In this document: positions 8,543 to 17,780 of the stretch, one piece after another
Layout of the letters: each line of letters begins with the position of its first letter
How positions within the stretch are numbered: position 1 is the first letter of the stretch
Source: Reichenbachiella sp. 5M10
GTDB lineage: Bacteria; Bacteroidota; Bacteroidia; Cytophagales; Cyclobacteriaceae
Direction of reading: 5' to 3'
DNA length: 64,000 bases
NCBI RefSeq assembly: GCF_002742335.1
Contig: NZ_MDGR01000007.1
Coordinates: 4,468,501 to 4,532,500 of the forward strand
The notes under the pieces: generated by a model
What the model saw: the letters and a program-made list of their open reading frames with translations, nothing else
The model's database searches: none
Told to the model about the DNA's origin: nothing
Made by a program: the position numbers and the translations under genes

Positions 8543-10126
8543 ATGAGAAAAATTATAGCGACAGCAATTTTGCTGATTTCAGCGATTTATGTGGGGTATG
8601 CAGGTAGCATTGCATCTGTTCAGAGTGGCGATTGGAACGATCCAGCTACTTGGGGAGGTGCAGTGCCAGGAACAGGAGATGATGTCACCGTCTCACATGA
8701 TGTGACGATTAACTCTAGTCTTGTTGTGAACTCCTTAACGTTTGGACAGGCATATTACCCTAATCCTGACATAGGAACTTTAGTGATTGGGTCAAATAGT
8801 ATTGTTACGGTTACGACTGGGGAAACGAACCTGAATCGAAGTGGGAATGTGCTTACAGTTGAAGAAGGTTCTTCATTGGTTAAAACTAGTGGTGACTTTA
8901 AAGTATCAGCACAAGCCACTGTGGCAATCAATGGCGGTGTAGAGGTTCAAAATGGGGACTTTACAGTTTCGGGAGGGAATAACTCTACCTTGATTGTCGC
9001 TGAAAGTGGATCTCTTGCTGTAAGTGGTGAATTTACTTATGCTCATAGTAATCAAACGATAGACATCTTAGGAAATGTTACAGTTGGTTCAATGAAAGCT
9101 AGTGGTGGAAGCGGAACAACTTTTAATATTGGTTCTACGGCTACCTTTACAATTACCAATGCCTTAACTATCACTACGACACAAAGCTTTTTAGTAAATG
9201 GTGATTTTAATATTGGGAGTGTTTCTGTGACAGGAGGTAGCCCGATTTTTGAAATCGGTGAGGGAGGATCAATGAATGTTTTTGGGAATTTTGATTTGGC
9301 TAGTTCTGGAGGATTGGATATAAGTGCTGGATCTGGAACGGTAAGTGTCGGTGGTGACATGAACATAGCTGGAGGGGCAAGTGCGAATGTAGATGGTACA
9401 CTTGCCGTTGATGGAAATTTGAGCATTGAGAGTGATGGGAATCGAATTACAGGTTCAGGTAGTGTGTCTGCAACTACTGCAGATTGTCCTGGTGATGACT
9501 GTGGAATTGGGGACGAAGATGAAGTAACTTCAGCACCTGCCCCTGCGCCTGAACCAGAAGACCCATCTCTGCCTGTCGAGCTTATGTCATTTGTCCTTTC
9601 TGCAGATCAGAACAGCGTATCTATCACTTGGGAGACAGCGACTGAAATCAACAACGACCGTTTCAATGTGTATCGTTCGGACGATGGCGAAGATTTTGAG
9701 TTGATCTATACGGTAGATGGGCACGGGACGACCAACGACATACAGCGCTATGGTTATACGGATTACCCAGGCTTGTCGGGAGTCTATTTCTATCAGTTGG
9801 AGCAGGTGGATTATGATGGGAAAAACGAATTTTTCAATGTCAAGCAGGTTGCTTTTGGGACAGCAAGTCAGACACAAAATCTCACGATATACCCTGTGCC
9901 ACTTTCGGCCAATGAGGATTTTTATGTGAGCTACCCAGAAACCAATGAAGTGGTCACTGCTAAAATCTATGACCTTTCTGGGAGTCTCAGCCTTGCGCTC
10001 ACAGCGGAGCGCCAACAAAACCGAATTCGATTCATGAGTGCTGAGCTGGGCTTACAATCGGGGATCTACATCGTACAGATCCAAGTTGGACAGAATATTA
10101 CAACCCAAAAAATCAGATTGCAATAA
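8543..10126 (+). CDS. Secreted beta-repeat protein with type IX secretion C-terminal sorting domain
   Basis: 527 residues. An N-terminal signal peptide (about 1-20) ends near GYAGS. The opening GDWNDPATWGGAVPGTGDD is the common start of Bacteroidota secreted beta-helix/adhesin-like proteins. Residues about 45-315 are a low-complexity run of short beta repeats rich in Gly, Ser, Thr and Val. A Pro/Ala/Glu linker lies near 330-345 and an FN3-like module (SITWETATEINNDRFNVYR) at about 345-440. The last 80 residues (IYPVPL ... IYIVQI ... KIRLQ) are a T9SS type-A sorting domain. The protein should be exported, cleaved and surface-attached or released. The repeat half is visibly AT-richer than the C-terminal half. 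Function unknown; adhesin or matrix protein is a guess. Confidence 0.85.
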   Translation: MRKIIATAILLISAIYVGYAGSIASVQSGDWNDPATWGGAVPGTGDDVTVSHDVTINSSLVVNSLTFGQAYYPNPDIGTLVIGSNSIVTVTTGETNLNRSGNVLTVEEGSSLVKTSGDFKVSAQATVAINGGVEVQNGDFTVSGGNNSTLIVAESGSLAVSGEFTYAHSNQTIDILGNVTVGSMKASGGSGTTFNIGSTATFTITNALTITTTQSFLVNGDFNIGSVSVTGGSPIFEIGEGGSMNVFGNFDLASSGGLDISAGSGTVSVGGDMNIAGGASANVDGTLAVDGNLSIESDGNRITGSGSVSATTADCPGDDCGIGDEDEVTSAPAPAPEPEDPSLPVELMSFVLSADQNSVSITWETATEINNDRFNVYRSDDGEDFELIYTVDGHGTTNDIQRYGYTDYPGLSGVYFYQLEQVDYDGKNEFFNVKQVAFGTASQTQNLTIYPVPLSANEDFYVSYPETNEVVTAKIYDLSGSLSLALTAERQQNRIRFMSAELGLQSGIYIVQIQVGQNITTQKIRLQ

Positions 10127-10147
10127 CAACAACAAACTGATTGTAGT

Positions 10148-10186
10148 AAAAAGCCCACGGTGATGAGAGGTCACCGTGGGCTTTTT
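10148..10186. terminator. Bidirectional rho-independent terminator
   Basis: A perfect 11-bp stem (10153-10163 with 10171-10181) and 7-base loop are flanked by five A on the left and five T on the right, so the structure works on both strands. It sits between the convergent T9SS-substrate and SPFH genes. Confidence 0.92.
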
Positions 10187-10215
10187 CTTTTTTATGGCGC
10201 AACTTGGAAGTAGTG

Positions 10216-11562
10216 TTATTTTCCTTTGGAGTTGCCGAGTAGTTGCTTTGCCATCGCAGCACCAATCAATGATTCGAGCGGAGTCCCTCCACCGTCTCCT
10301 CCTCCAGTAATCATGGTCTGCGGGAATTGGATGTTGGCGATTTCTTTCGCTACCCCTACAGAGGTTTTGTATTGCCATTCGGCTTTTTCTTGTGGCGTCA
10401 GTCCTGCAGAGACCAACTTGGCATTTTCATAGGCCATGGCTTCTGCTGCGACTTTTCTTTGCTGTGATTTCAATCGTTCGGTTTCCAGTGCGATAGCGGC
10501 CAGTTCCTTGTTGGTTTTTTCCTGTTTTAGCTTCGTTTCGATGGCGATGAGTTGTTTGACTTGCTCTTTTTCTTGCGTGACACGCTCGGCAGCTTTGTCT
10601 CGTTCTCCCTCTGCGATGATTCGCTGTTGTGAGGATTTGGCTGTTTCTATTTTTTGCTGTTCGAGTTGTCTTTTGGCAGATTCGTCACGTTGTGCTTCGA
10701 GCCTTTTCTTGAAGGTACTTTCTAGTACCACATCGTCGACGATCACCTGCGATACGATGATATTGTTTTCGGTGATTTCATGAGAGATCCTTTTGGGGAC
10801 CCCATTGATCAAAATTTTGTTTACGGTGTAGGAAGTCTGAATTTCCTTGATCATACGGTCTCCTTCATTTTGGATGTCTAGATAAATAGTGTCTCTGTTT
10901 TCGAGTTTTTCTACGGCGTAGGCACCGTCTTTGAGTTGTTCGTCTAGTGTCTGCCGAAAGCTCTGTGCCTCTCCCGAAATGTAATCTTGCGCCGCAAACA
11001 TGTAGCCCGTGTTGTTGGTTTGTTCGCGTACCGTTGGCACCAGAGTGTTGTTGACTAGGTTTGACATGCTTCTAAACTTGATGGCCAAGGTTTCAAAGCT
11101 TTTTTCGTCCAAAGGCAACTGGAATCGACATGAAATGTAGACAGTCGCTGTGACTTGATCGATGAATCGGATCGGAATAGGAGACATGGCGCCTTCGATA
11201 TCTTGATTTTTTCTGCCGTCATCTATGACCTTCACATCGATGTATTTCTGCCAAGGAGTGATTTTGGCAAAGCCTCTGAATTTGATGCCCTGGGTGGTCA
11301 CCACACTAGTGCTTCCGGTAGGGTATACCAAAAAGTACTGCTCTGTAGCGTCTGCCCAAAAAAACAAGTAGGGAGTCAAAGCAATGAATAATCCTATTGC
11401 TGCTATGGCTGCTGCGAGACGCTGCGAAAACATCAGCAAAAATGGAGGGGCTTTGGCGCGAACTTTTTGGTCTCCTTCAAAGATGTTTTCTTCGGATAGT
11501 TGGGGTCTCAGGAAGTAGAAGATTGTACCTACGAGAAATAGAATAATGCCAATTATAATCAT
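10216..11562 (-). CDS. SPFH/Band 7 domain membrane protein
   Basis: 448 residues. Two hydrophobic segments at the N-terminus (about 2-18 and 46-70) come before an SPFH/prohibitin-like domain (about 75-270). A long charged helix follows (about 285-395, rich in Glu, Lys, Gln, Arg), typical of the coiled coil by which SPFH proteins build ring or cage oligomers. A Gly-rich tail (GGGDGGG) and LIGAAMAKQLL complete it. Family members scaffold membrane microdomains or regulate membrane proteases; no specific partner (NfeD or FtsH) is adjacent. It converges on the T9SS-substrate gene with a shared terminator between them. Confidence 0.85.
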   Translation of the reverse strand: MIIIGIILFLVGTIFYFLRPQLSEENIFEGDQKVRAKAPPFLLMFSQRLAAAIAAIGLFIALTPYLFFWADATEQYFLVYPTGSTSVVTTQGIKFRGFAKITPWQKYIDVKVIDDGRKNQDIEGAMSPIPIRFIDQVTATVYISCRFQLPLDEKSFETLAIKFRSMSNLVNNTLVPTVREQTNNTGYMFAAQDYISGEAQSFRQTLDEQLKDGAYAVEKLENRDTIYLDIQNEGDRMIKEIQTSYTVNKILINGVPKRISHEITENNIIVSQVIVDDVVLESTFKKRLEAQRDESAKRQLEQQKIETAKSSQQRIIAEGERDKAAERVTQEKEQVKQLIAIETKLKQEKTNKELAAIALETERLKSQQRKVAAEAMAYENAKLVSAGLTPQEKAEWQYKTSVGVAKEIANIQFPQTMITGGGDGGGTPLESLIGAAMAKQLLGNSKGK

Positions 11563-11637
11563 GGTTATGAGATTGGTTTGAAATAGTTTTTTTTAAATAT
11601 ATGTCAGAAAAATAATATGAACCAATTGGTGGGTTGA

Positions 11638-12060
11638 TCAACTTCCGAGAGCGGTCAAAATTAGTCGCCGAGCCCCAGCGTGATCACGGTGCTCGCAGAG
11701 ATAGATGCCTTGCCAGGTACCTAGGTTGAGTTGACCGTGAGAGATTGGTATTGAGACAGAGCTACCCATCAGTGATGCTTTGATGTGTGCTGGCATGTCG
11801 TCGTCCCCTTCGTAGTTGTGCAGGTAGTAGGGTTGATTTTCGGGGACCATGACGTTGATGTGTGATTCGAAATCATCCCGCACTGTCGGGTCCGCGTTTT
11901 CGTTGATGGTGAGACTGGCTGAAGTGTGCTGGATGAAGGCCTGGAAGATACCGATCTCGATGTTTCTAATTTCTGGAAACTGAGTCATGATTTCTTCAGT
12001 GACGAGGTGGAAACCTCTAGCGTGAGCGCGGAGACGGATTTCTTTTTGGAAGCTTTTCAT
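11638..12060 (-). CDS. YjbQ/UPF0047 family protein
   Basis: 140 residues that fit the YjbQ family over their full length: FIQHTSASLTINENADPTVRDD, then HIKASLMGSSVSIPI and GTWQGIYLCEHRDH. The conserved His/Glu/Asp residues at HTSAS and the C-terminal EHRD are the family's metal-like cluster. Some members show weak thiamine-phosphate synthase activity, but the physiological role is not settled. It is the last gene of a four-gene minus-strand string (YHYH lipoprotein, MORN protein, SCO protein, YjbQ), 10 bases after the SCO stop. Confidence 0.9.
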   Translation of the reverse strand: MKSFQKEIRLRAHARGFHLVTEEIMTQFPEIRNIEIGIFQAFIQHTSASLTINENADPTVRDDFESHINVMVPENQPYYLHNYEGDDDMPAHIKASLMGSSVSIPISHGQLNLGTWQGIYLCEHRDHAGARRLILTALGS

Positions 12061-12070
12061 GCTTCCAAAT

Positions 12071-12718
12071 CTAATCCAACAAGGTTGAAATATCTTCCAT
12101 CATGCGCTTGACTTCTAGGGGTAGTGTACCATTGTATACCCCACGGATCCTGCGCTGGTCATCGATGAGAACCAGCTTCTCGGTATGGAGAAAATCCTCT
12201 TCTGTCGTGACATTTTTGCCAAAACCCTCGTCTGCAAAATAGGAGTTGCGGGCAAGGTCGTAGGTCATGGTTTTGTCACCGGTCAGCAGGCGCCATTGGG
12301 GAGAGCGAATGGAGTTGAGTTCGGCATAGTCGTGCAAGCGTTGGACCGAATCCACCCAGGGCATCACGCTATGCGAGAGGATCATGATACGATCGTCTTG
12401 TCCGTATTGTTTTTGTAGTAGTTTGAGGTTTCGAGTCATTTTGGGGCAAACCCCAGGACATATCGAAAAGAAGAAATTGGCAACATAGATTTTCCCTTTG
12501 ACACTTCGTTCACTGACTGTGTCTCCGTTTTGGTCTAGAAATGAAAATGGAGCGATCCTATGAATCTGCACGTACTCCTCGGTATTTTCTTCAACCCAAG
12601 TAGGGGTGAAAGTCTCTTCTACATAAAAAGGCAATTCGATTTCTGTATTGAGTCGCTTGGGAGAGGACTGACAAGCCCATACCGATAAGCAGATCATGAG
12701 GAGTGGGAGGTGTTTCAT
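12071..12718 (-). CDS. SCO1/SenC family copper-binding lipoprotein
   Basis: 215 residues with a thioredoxin-like fold anchored as a lipoprotein (hydrophobic start, candidate lipobox VWAC at about residue 16). The Cu-binding pair CPGVCP (about residues 87-92) and the distal His in FLHTEKLVLID are both present, so the metal site is intact. SCO proteins deliver copper to the CuA centre of cytochrome c oxidase or act as thiol reductases in the periplasm. Its start overlaps the stop of the MORN gene by four bases, indicating translational coupling. No oxidase genes lie in the window. Confidence 0.9.
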   Translation of the reverse strand: MKHLPLLMICLSVWACQSSPKRLNTEIELPFYVEETFTPTWVEENTEEYVQIHRIAPFSFLDQNGDTVSERSVKGKIYVANFFFSICPGVCPKMTRNLKLLQKQYGQDDRIMILSHSVMPWVDSVQRLHDYAELNSIRSPQWRLLTGDKTMTYDLARNSYFADEGFGKNVTTEEDFLHTEKLVLIDDQRRIRGVYNGTLPLEVKRMMEDISTLLD

Positions 12719-13335
12719 GGGCGTGTTTCGGTGGTGAGTACACCAGTGTATGGTTCGATGTTTTGGGTTTCACTATCTATTTTGGAGCACCTCTTGAGTC
12801 CAAGGAATCCATATTTTCTACCGTTTTCTCTTACGACGTAGTTGGATTTCATTTTGCCGTCAGGCCGCCATACGCGTTGTAGGCCTCTTTCTTTCCCGTC
12901 TAGGTAGTGGAGATCCATTTTTTGAGACCCATCGGCGTACCATTCTTGGTGGTGTCCTTGGCTAAATCCGTTTTCGAAAATATAGCGAAACTGAAGGGTT
13001 CCGTTTGGATAGTAGCCTCGGTGTATGCCGTGTTTTTCTCCCAAATGATAGGGCCGAGTATATAGGGTGTCTCCGCTGGGGTAGTAGCCAATCATAGTCC
13101 CTTCCATCTTTCCATTGAGGTAGGGAGATTTTTTTTTGAGGTTTCCGTTTCGGTCTTTTTCGATCGTATAGCCACTGTACAAACTGTCCTTCAGAAAACT
13201 GAAGCCCTGATGATCCATCGTAAGCTCATATGCCCAGACGTAGCGGTTTGGGATCTCTACGCGAGAGGGGGATATGGGGCCGCATGATACACATGCGGCG
13301 CATATTGTTCCTAATAGATATAAAACGTATTTCAC
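12715..13335 (-). CDS. MORN-repeat lipoprotein (YwqK-like)
   Basis: 206 residues with a secretion signal (hydrophobic about 3-18, cysteines CVSCG suitable for lipidation). Several MORN-type repeats follow between about residues 60 and 165 (GYYPSGDTLY, GYYPNGTLQFRY, EWYADGSQKMDLHY, VWRPDGKMKSNY), each about 23 residues. Annotation pipelines often label such proteins 'YwqK antitoxin', but there is no toxin nearby and secretion makes that unlikely. It overlaps the SCO gene by four bases and follows the YHYH gene by 15 bases, so it belongs to that operon. Confidence 0.8.
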   Translation of the reverse strand: MKYVLYLLGTICAACVSCGPISPSRVEIPNRYVWAYELTMDHQGFSFLKDSLYSGYTIEKDRNGNLKKKSPYLNGKMEGTMIGYYPSGDTLYTRPYHLGEKHGIHRGYYPNGTLQFRYIFENGFSQGHHQEWYADGSQKMDLHYLDGKERGLQRVWRPDGKMKSNYVVRENGRKYGFLGLKRCSKIDSETQNIEPYTGVLTTETRP

Positions 13336-13350
13336 TCGAACGGACGTTTC

Positions 13351-14511
13351 TTATTGAGTTTTGGTTCCTGCCACTCCATAGTAGCCGTCTCCATTGATCC
13401 ACGGGTACTCCGTAGTGATATGGTAATGGTAGATCCCATTTGGGAAATCTACTGTGGCAGCATAGTGACCATGGTAGTCATCCAAATCATCATTGGTGAT
13501 TTCTGCACCATTTTCGTGCGTGCCATATACAGGGAAGCCATCTAGGAGAAAACCCATGAAGGCATCGCTACCTTTGAGTTCAGTGAGCCATATTGGCTCG
13601 ATGTGGTAGTGGTATTGATCTCCGGCGGGGTGCCCTTCGTATTGATCAAATGTATTGACCTCTTCGAATATATCGTCTCCAGGACCAGCTTCTTGGTTGA
13701 AAAACACGACGCTGTTGATAGCGACTCCCATAGGCCCGAGACCGGGCGATTCCTTTATGGTTGCTTCTTTTGGGAACCGGGGCAACTTGAAGACAATGTT
13801 TTGTTCCTCGATCGAACCAGGATTTTTGTAGAAATCGGGGTTGTTAGGTTCATTGTAGCTCGCATACAGTGGGTCATTGGCCGAGTAGTACATGCTCTCG
13901 TGATCTGGCAGGTCTTTGGTAGTGATTGTCACCCAGGTGTCGTCATAGGTCACGGTCACTGCATCCGTGTGATAAAACTTGCTGGCCAAAGTAGAGATGT
14001 CTATTTCGTCCTGTTCTCCGTTGGGGTCAGTGACCTCTTCTTCCTCTTCTTCTTTGTCATTGTCTGAGATTGAAAAATCGAGAGAGGTGTCATCGCCGAG
14101 GGTTAGAAAATCTGCTAGATCCTCGTTGAGGGCTATAGTCAGTGATTCTTCTTCTTCGGGAATTTCGTCATCGACGATCTCTATCTGTAGCGTAGCGGAT
14201 TGATCCCCATCTGCGATGGATAGTTCTTTGGCTAGACGGTAGTCCTCTCCATCCTTGGCTGTACCAGAAGTTTTGATGTCCACAGAGATGGATTGACCGG
14301 TCTGATTGACTTGGTCCAAAGAAAGGGTGACTACAATAGGGTCGTCACCCTCTTGTAGTGTAGTCGACTCACTGTTTAGGTGTAGGGAGTAGGTCAGTGA
14401 TTCTTCTTCTGTGATATCATCTCCTGATTCGGACTCACAACTACTGGCCCAGAGAGCTAGTACCATGACTGATGCCAGTATCCAACGGTATTGTTTTTCG
14501 TCTTTTCTCAT
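13351..14511 (-). CDS. YHYH-domain lipoprotein with Calx-beta-like repeat
   Basis: 386 residues. The lipoprotein signal ends near ASSC (about residue 24). Residues about 40-150 look like a Calx-beta repeat (TSGTAKDGEDY, GDQSATLQIEIVDDEIPEEEES), followed by an acidic linker (EEEEEE). The C-terminal 230 residues are a YHYH domain, with DQYHYHIEP, GFLLDGFPVYG, DDYHGHYAAT and GIYHYHITTEYPWING supplying clustered His/Tyr. YHYH proteins are secreted and often lie near SCO or copper genes; a metal-binding role is inferred, not shown. First gene of the operon with the MORN, SCO and YjbQ genes. Confidence 0.85.
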   Translation of the reverse strand: MRKDEKQYRWILASVMVLALWASSCESESGDDITEEESLTYSLHLNSESTTLQEGDDPIVVTLSLDQVNQTGQSISVDIKTSGTAKDGEDYRLAKELSIADGDQSATLQIEIVDDEIPEEEESLTIALNEDLADFLTLGDDTSLDFSISDNDKEEEEEEVTDPNGEQDEIDISTLASKFYHTDAVTVTYDDTWVTITTKDLPDHESMYYSANDPLYASYNEPNNPDFYKNPGSIEEQNIVFKLPRFPKEATIKESPGLGPMGVAINSVVFFNQEAGPGDDIFEEVNTFDQYEGHPAGDQYHYHIEPIWLTELKGSDAFMGFLLDGFPVYGTHENGAEITNDDLDDYHGHYAATVDFPNGIYHYHITTEYPWINGDGYYGVAGTKTQ

Positions 14512-14606
14512 ATTTTCTACTTAGTATTTGTTTTCAAGTAATTGGCTTTGGGGATAAAACGAGATCAGGCATTGAAACCCTACTTTTCATTTCAAAAAAA
14601 AAGAAA

Positions 14607-15488
14607 TTAAGCTTTGATACGGATTTTTTGTGATCTACTGAGGATCTGAATCTCAAAGGGTGGAGAACCAAAACATTCGCCATCTATATGTGCCAGTAGG
14701 AGGTCATTGGGGTAGATGGTTAGTTTTTTGGTTTGATAAAAAGTAACTTCTGGCAGTTTGCCATGTGTGGCGCTTTTGAGGCGGTGGAGTTTGAGGAAGC
14801 GTCTAAGTGCAGGCATCCGACCGATGGTACAGATATTGAGCAAGCCATCGTCGAGTATAGCATCTGGGTTGAGTTTGAAGCCGCCTCCAAATGTGGTCCC
14901 GTTGTGCACGGCCATCAGTATGAGTTTCATATGGAGTTTTTGCCCGTCCATTTCGATTTCAAAATGCTTGGATCGGTAGTTGCCAAGGATTTTGAGTACT
15001 TGAATCAAAAACCGCCAATGTCCTGTAAAAAAGCTTTTGCTATTCTGGGTTTTGTAGACGATTTCCCCATCAAAACCGATGCCTATGCCATTGATAAATT
15101 TCCGTCCATTGCATTCGCCTACATCGATTAGTTTTTCTCGACCGTTTAGGATTGTGTCTATCTGCTGGGAGAGGTTGCTACCGATGGGTATGGTTTTGAC
15201 GAAATCATTTCCAGTACCTACGGGAATAAAGCTAATCACCATGTTTTTGCCATGGATGGCATTGAGCGTGGCATTGATGGTGCCATCTCCCCCGATCACC
15301 ACGACATCTGTTGTGTCGGTGAACACATTCTCCTCGATGAATTCATAGAGGTTTTCGCTTTTGGGAGTGATAAATAGGGCATAATAAAAACCCTTTTGAT
15401 CCAAGCTCTTTTTGAGCTGCATGAGTGCAGACTGGGCACGGCCCTCGCCAGCATAGGGGTTGGCTATGATGAAAAATTTTCTATCCAT
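14607..15488 (-). CDS. Diacylglycerol/lipid kinase family protein (YegS-like)
   Basis: 293 residues of the diacylglycerol kinase catalytic family: IANPYAGEGRA at the N-terminus, the nucleotide-binding loop VVIGGDGTINATLNAI (about residues 62-77), and PVGTGNDFVKT (about 90-100). The beta-sandwich C-terminal half ends with HIDGECFGSPPFEIQI. It phosphorylates a lipid (diacylglycerol, sphingoid base or similar) at the inner membrane; the substrate cannot be told. A strong terminator separates it from the peptidase gene upstream, so it has its own promoter or a short leader. Confidence 0.88.
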   Translation of the reverse strand: MDRKFFIIANPYAGEGRAQSALMQLKKSLDQKGFYYALFITPKSENLYEFIEENVFTDTTDVVVIGGDGTINATLNAIHGKNMVISFIPVGTGNDFVKTIPIGSNLSQQIDTILNGREKLIDVGECNGRKFINGIGIGFDGEIVYKTQNSKSFFTGHWRFLIQVLKILGNYRSKHFEIEMDGQKLHMKLILMAVHNGTTFGGGFKLNPDAILDDGLLNICTIGRMPALRRFLKLHRLKSATHGKLPEVTFYQTKKLTIYPNDLLLAHIDGECFGSPPFEIQILSRSQKIRIKA

Positions 15489-15500
15489 TGGAGTACTACA

Positions 15501-15533
15501 AAAAAAGCAATCCTTTGACTTTCAAAGGATTGC
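15501..15533 (-). terminator. Rho-independent terminator after DPP IV-like gene
   Basis: A perfect 12-bp stem (15507-15518 with 15522-15533) with a 3-base loop is followed on the minus strand by seven T residues. It lies 28 bases beyond the stop of the S9 peptidase gene. Confidence 0.92.
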
Positions 15534-15560
15534 TTTCGCACTACAAATGTAGGATATATT

Positions 15561-17726
15561 CTACAAATTCTCCATGATCCAGTTGGCCATCATGGTATAT
15601 AAGTGTGTTCTGGTTTTGCCACCATACAAGCTGTGTGCTTTGTCTGGATAGTAAAACGAATCAAATTGTTTGTTGGCTTGAATCAATTTCTCTTGCAGTG
15701 CTACGGCATTTTGAAAGTGGACATTGTCATCTCCTGTGCCGTGGATGAGTAGGAAGTTGCCCTCCAGCTGCTGTGCGTAGGTGTTGGGTGAATTGCTGTC
15801 ATAGCCTTCTGGGTTTTCTTGTGGAGTCCTCATGTAGCGCTCCGTGTAGATCGTGTCATAAAATCTCCAGTTGGTCACAGGGGCTACTGCGATACCGGCC
15901 TTGAAGACACCTCCTCCAGTCATCATGGAGAGAGAGGACATGTGTCCTCCATAGCTCCAGCCCCATAGGCCGATGCGCTCTGCATCTACGAATTTCATCT
16001 TGCCGAGGTATTTGGCACTGGCGACTAGATCTTGAACTTCCATCTTGCCGAGGTTCATATAGGTCATTTTCTTGAATCGCTCGCCACGACCACCTGTGCC
16101 ACGCGTGTCTACACATACGACGATGTACCCATTTTGGACGAGCATCTGGTGGTAGTAATAATGTCCCCCAGACCATCCGTTGGTTACGTTTTGTGAGCCA
16201 GGACCACTGTACTGATAGATCAGTACGGGGTACTGCTTGGTGCTATCCATGTTTGCAGGCTGTAGCATGTAGGCGTTGAGTTGATTGCTGTCTGCTCCAT
16301 CGATTTGGAAGTAGATTTTTTCACTCAAACCGTACGCTGCAACAGTCTCTTTCAGTTTTTTGCTGTCTTTGAGTACTTTGATCAGTTTGTTGTTTTTGGT
16401 AGAAACCAGCGTGATTTCACGTGGGCTAGTTGCCGAGTGGTTGAAAGAGATGTAGTATTTGAAATCCTTGCTCATGTCGACACTGTTCATGCCAGCTTTT
16501 GTACTCAGCTTAGTTTTGCCTTTACCTCTCAAGTCCACCTTGTAGAAGTGACGTTCCATTGACGACCCTTCGGTAGAGAGGTAGTATAGGACAGGTTTTT
16601 TGGAGGACTGATCTAGCCCTACGAAGGTCTCCGCTTCCCAGTTGCCTTTGGTGATCGGGTTGATCATTTGTCCATCGATGCGGTGGAGGTAGTAGTGCTT
16701 GTAGCCGTCACGTTCGGTCGAGTAGAGAAACTGCGTGCCGTTGTTGAGATAGATAAGCTCGTGTGCATAAGTCACATCGAGGTAGGTCTTTGATTTGTCT
16801 GTTAGGATCAAACTCATGTCGCCAGATTGAGCATCTACGTGGTAGATGTCGAGACGGTTTTGCAGCCTGTTGAGCTTCATGAGCGACAGGGTGTTGGCGT
16901 TTTGGGTCCATTGCATTTTGGGGAAGTAGACGTTGGTCTCTTCTCCAGTTTTTACTTTTATGTTCTTGTTGCTTTCGAGCTGGTGGATATACACCTCTAC
17001 GACCGCATTGTCTTCGCCTGCTTTGGGGTACTTGTACCGGTAGTCACGTGGGTAGATTGCTCCATTGTCCCAATATTGTAGATTGTATTCTTTGACTTGG
17101 CTCTCGTCAAAGCGGAAGAACGAGATTTTCTTGCTGTCTGGAGACCAGTTGAATGCCTTGGTCAAGTAGAGCTCTTCTTCGTATACCCAATCGGTGCTAC
17201 CGTTGATGATGCTGCCAAACTCACCGTCATCGGTGATGGCGTATTCGGACATGTTGACCAATTTGACATAAAACAGGTTGTTGTCTCGTACGAAGGCTAC
17301 CATCGAATTGTCCGGAGAGAAGGTCGCGTAGGATTGGCGCCCTTTTTCGGATAGTTTTTGGAGGTTTTTACCTTCGAACGAGTAGACGAAATACTCTGCC
17401 GTGTATGAGCGACGATAGATGGAGGATTTCTCAGTCAAAAGAAGGACTTTGGATTCGTCTCTACTGAATTCGTAATCTGAAATTTTGATGTTGAGGGTAT
17501 TGCCGTCGATGATCACTGAGTCAGAGGCTCCTGTGGTGACGTTGTAGCGGAGGATTTGGTTGTTCTCCAGGGCGGAGTAGTACAGCCCATTGTTCATCCA
17601 GTTGAGACTGGAGAGGTAGTCTTGTCTGAACGTCCCCTTTTCAGTAAAGTCCTCTACGGTTATTTTCTTTTGCGCCAGTGCAGTCACACCGAGCGCGAGA
17701 AATAGCATGGTTAATAATCGTTTCAT
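15561..17726 (-). CDS. Prolyl oligopeptidase family (S9) peptidase, DPP IV-like
   Basis: 721 residues with a signal peptide (about 1-18, ending ALAQ). An N-terminal eight-bladed beta-propeller (about 40-460) contains the substrate-binding EEELYLTKAF motif. The alpha/beta-hydrolase domain holds a by-eye catalytic triad Ser591 (GWSYGG), Asp666 (HGTGDDNVHF) and His698 (DKAHSLYGG). The Glu-Glu pair and overall length fit dipeptidyl peptidase IV, which removes X-Pro or X-Ala dipeptides; in this phylum it acts in the periplasm on imported peptides. It has an upstream TATATTTG promoter element and a strong downstream terminator, so it is monocistronic. Confidence 0.93.
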   Translation of the reverse strand: MKRLLTMLFLALGVTALAQKKITVEDFTEKGTFRQDYLSSLNWMNNGLYYSALENNQILRYNVTTGASDSVIIDGNTLNIKISDYEFSRDESKVLLLTEKSSIYRRSYTAEYFVYSFEGKNLQKLSEKGRQSYATFSPDNSMVAFVRDNNLFYVKLVNMSEYAITDDGEFGSIINGSTDWVYEEELYLTKAFNWSPDSKKISFFRFDESQVKEYNLQYWDNGAIYPRDYRYKYPKAGEDNAVVEVYIHQLESNKNIKVKTGEETNVYFPKMQWTQNANTLSLMKLNRLQNRLDIYHVDAQSGDMSLILTDKSKTYLDVTYAHELIYLNNGTQFLYSTERDGYKHYYLHRIDGQMINPITKGNWEAETFVGLDQSSKKPVLYYLSTEGSSMERHFYKVDLRGKGKTKLSTKAGMNSVDMSKDFKYYISFNHSATSPREITLVSTKNNKLIKVLKDSKKLKETVAAYGLSEKIYFQIDGADSNQLNAYMLQPANMDSTKQYPVLIYQYSGPGSQNVTNGWSGGHYYYHQMLVQNGYIVVCVDTRGTGGRGERFKKMTYMNLGKMEVQDLVASAKYLGKMKFVDAERIGLWGWSYGGHMSSLSMMTGGGVFKAGIAVAPVTNWRFYDTIYTERYMRTPQENPEGYDSNSPNTYAQQLEGNFLLIHGTGDDNVHFQNAVALQEKLIQANKQFDSFYYPDKAHSLYGGKTRTHLYTMMANWIMENL

Positions 17727-17780
17727 CTGTTATAGTTTAATTCTGCAGTCATGATGACCGTGATCCAATATCATTTCGAA

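Noticed and set aside
12715-13335. YwqK-type antitoxin of a toxin-antitoxin pair
   Set aside because: The protein has a secretion signal, consists of MORN repeats, and no toxin gene is near; the label would be an annotation habit.
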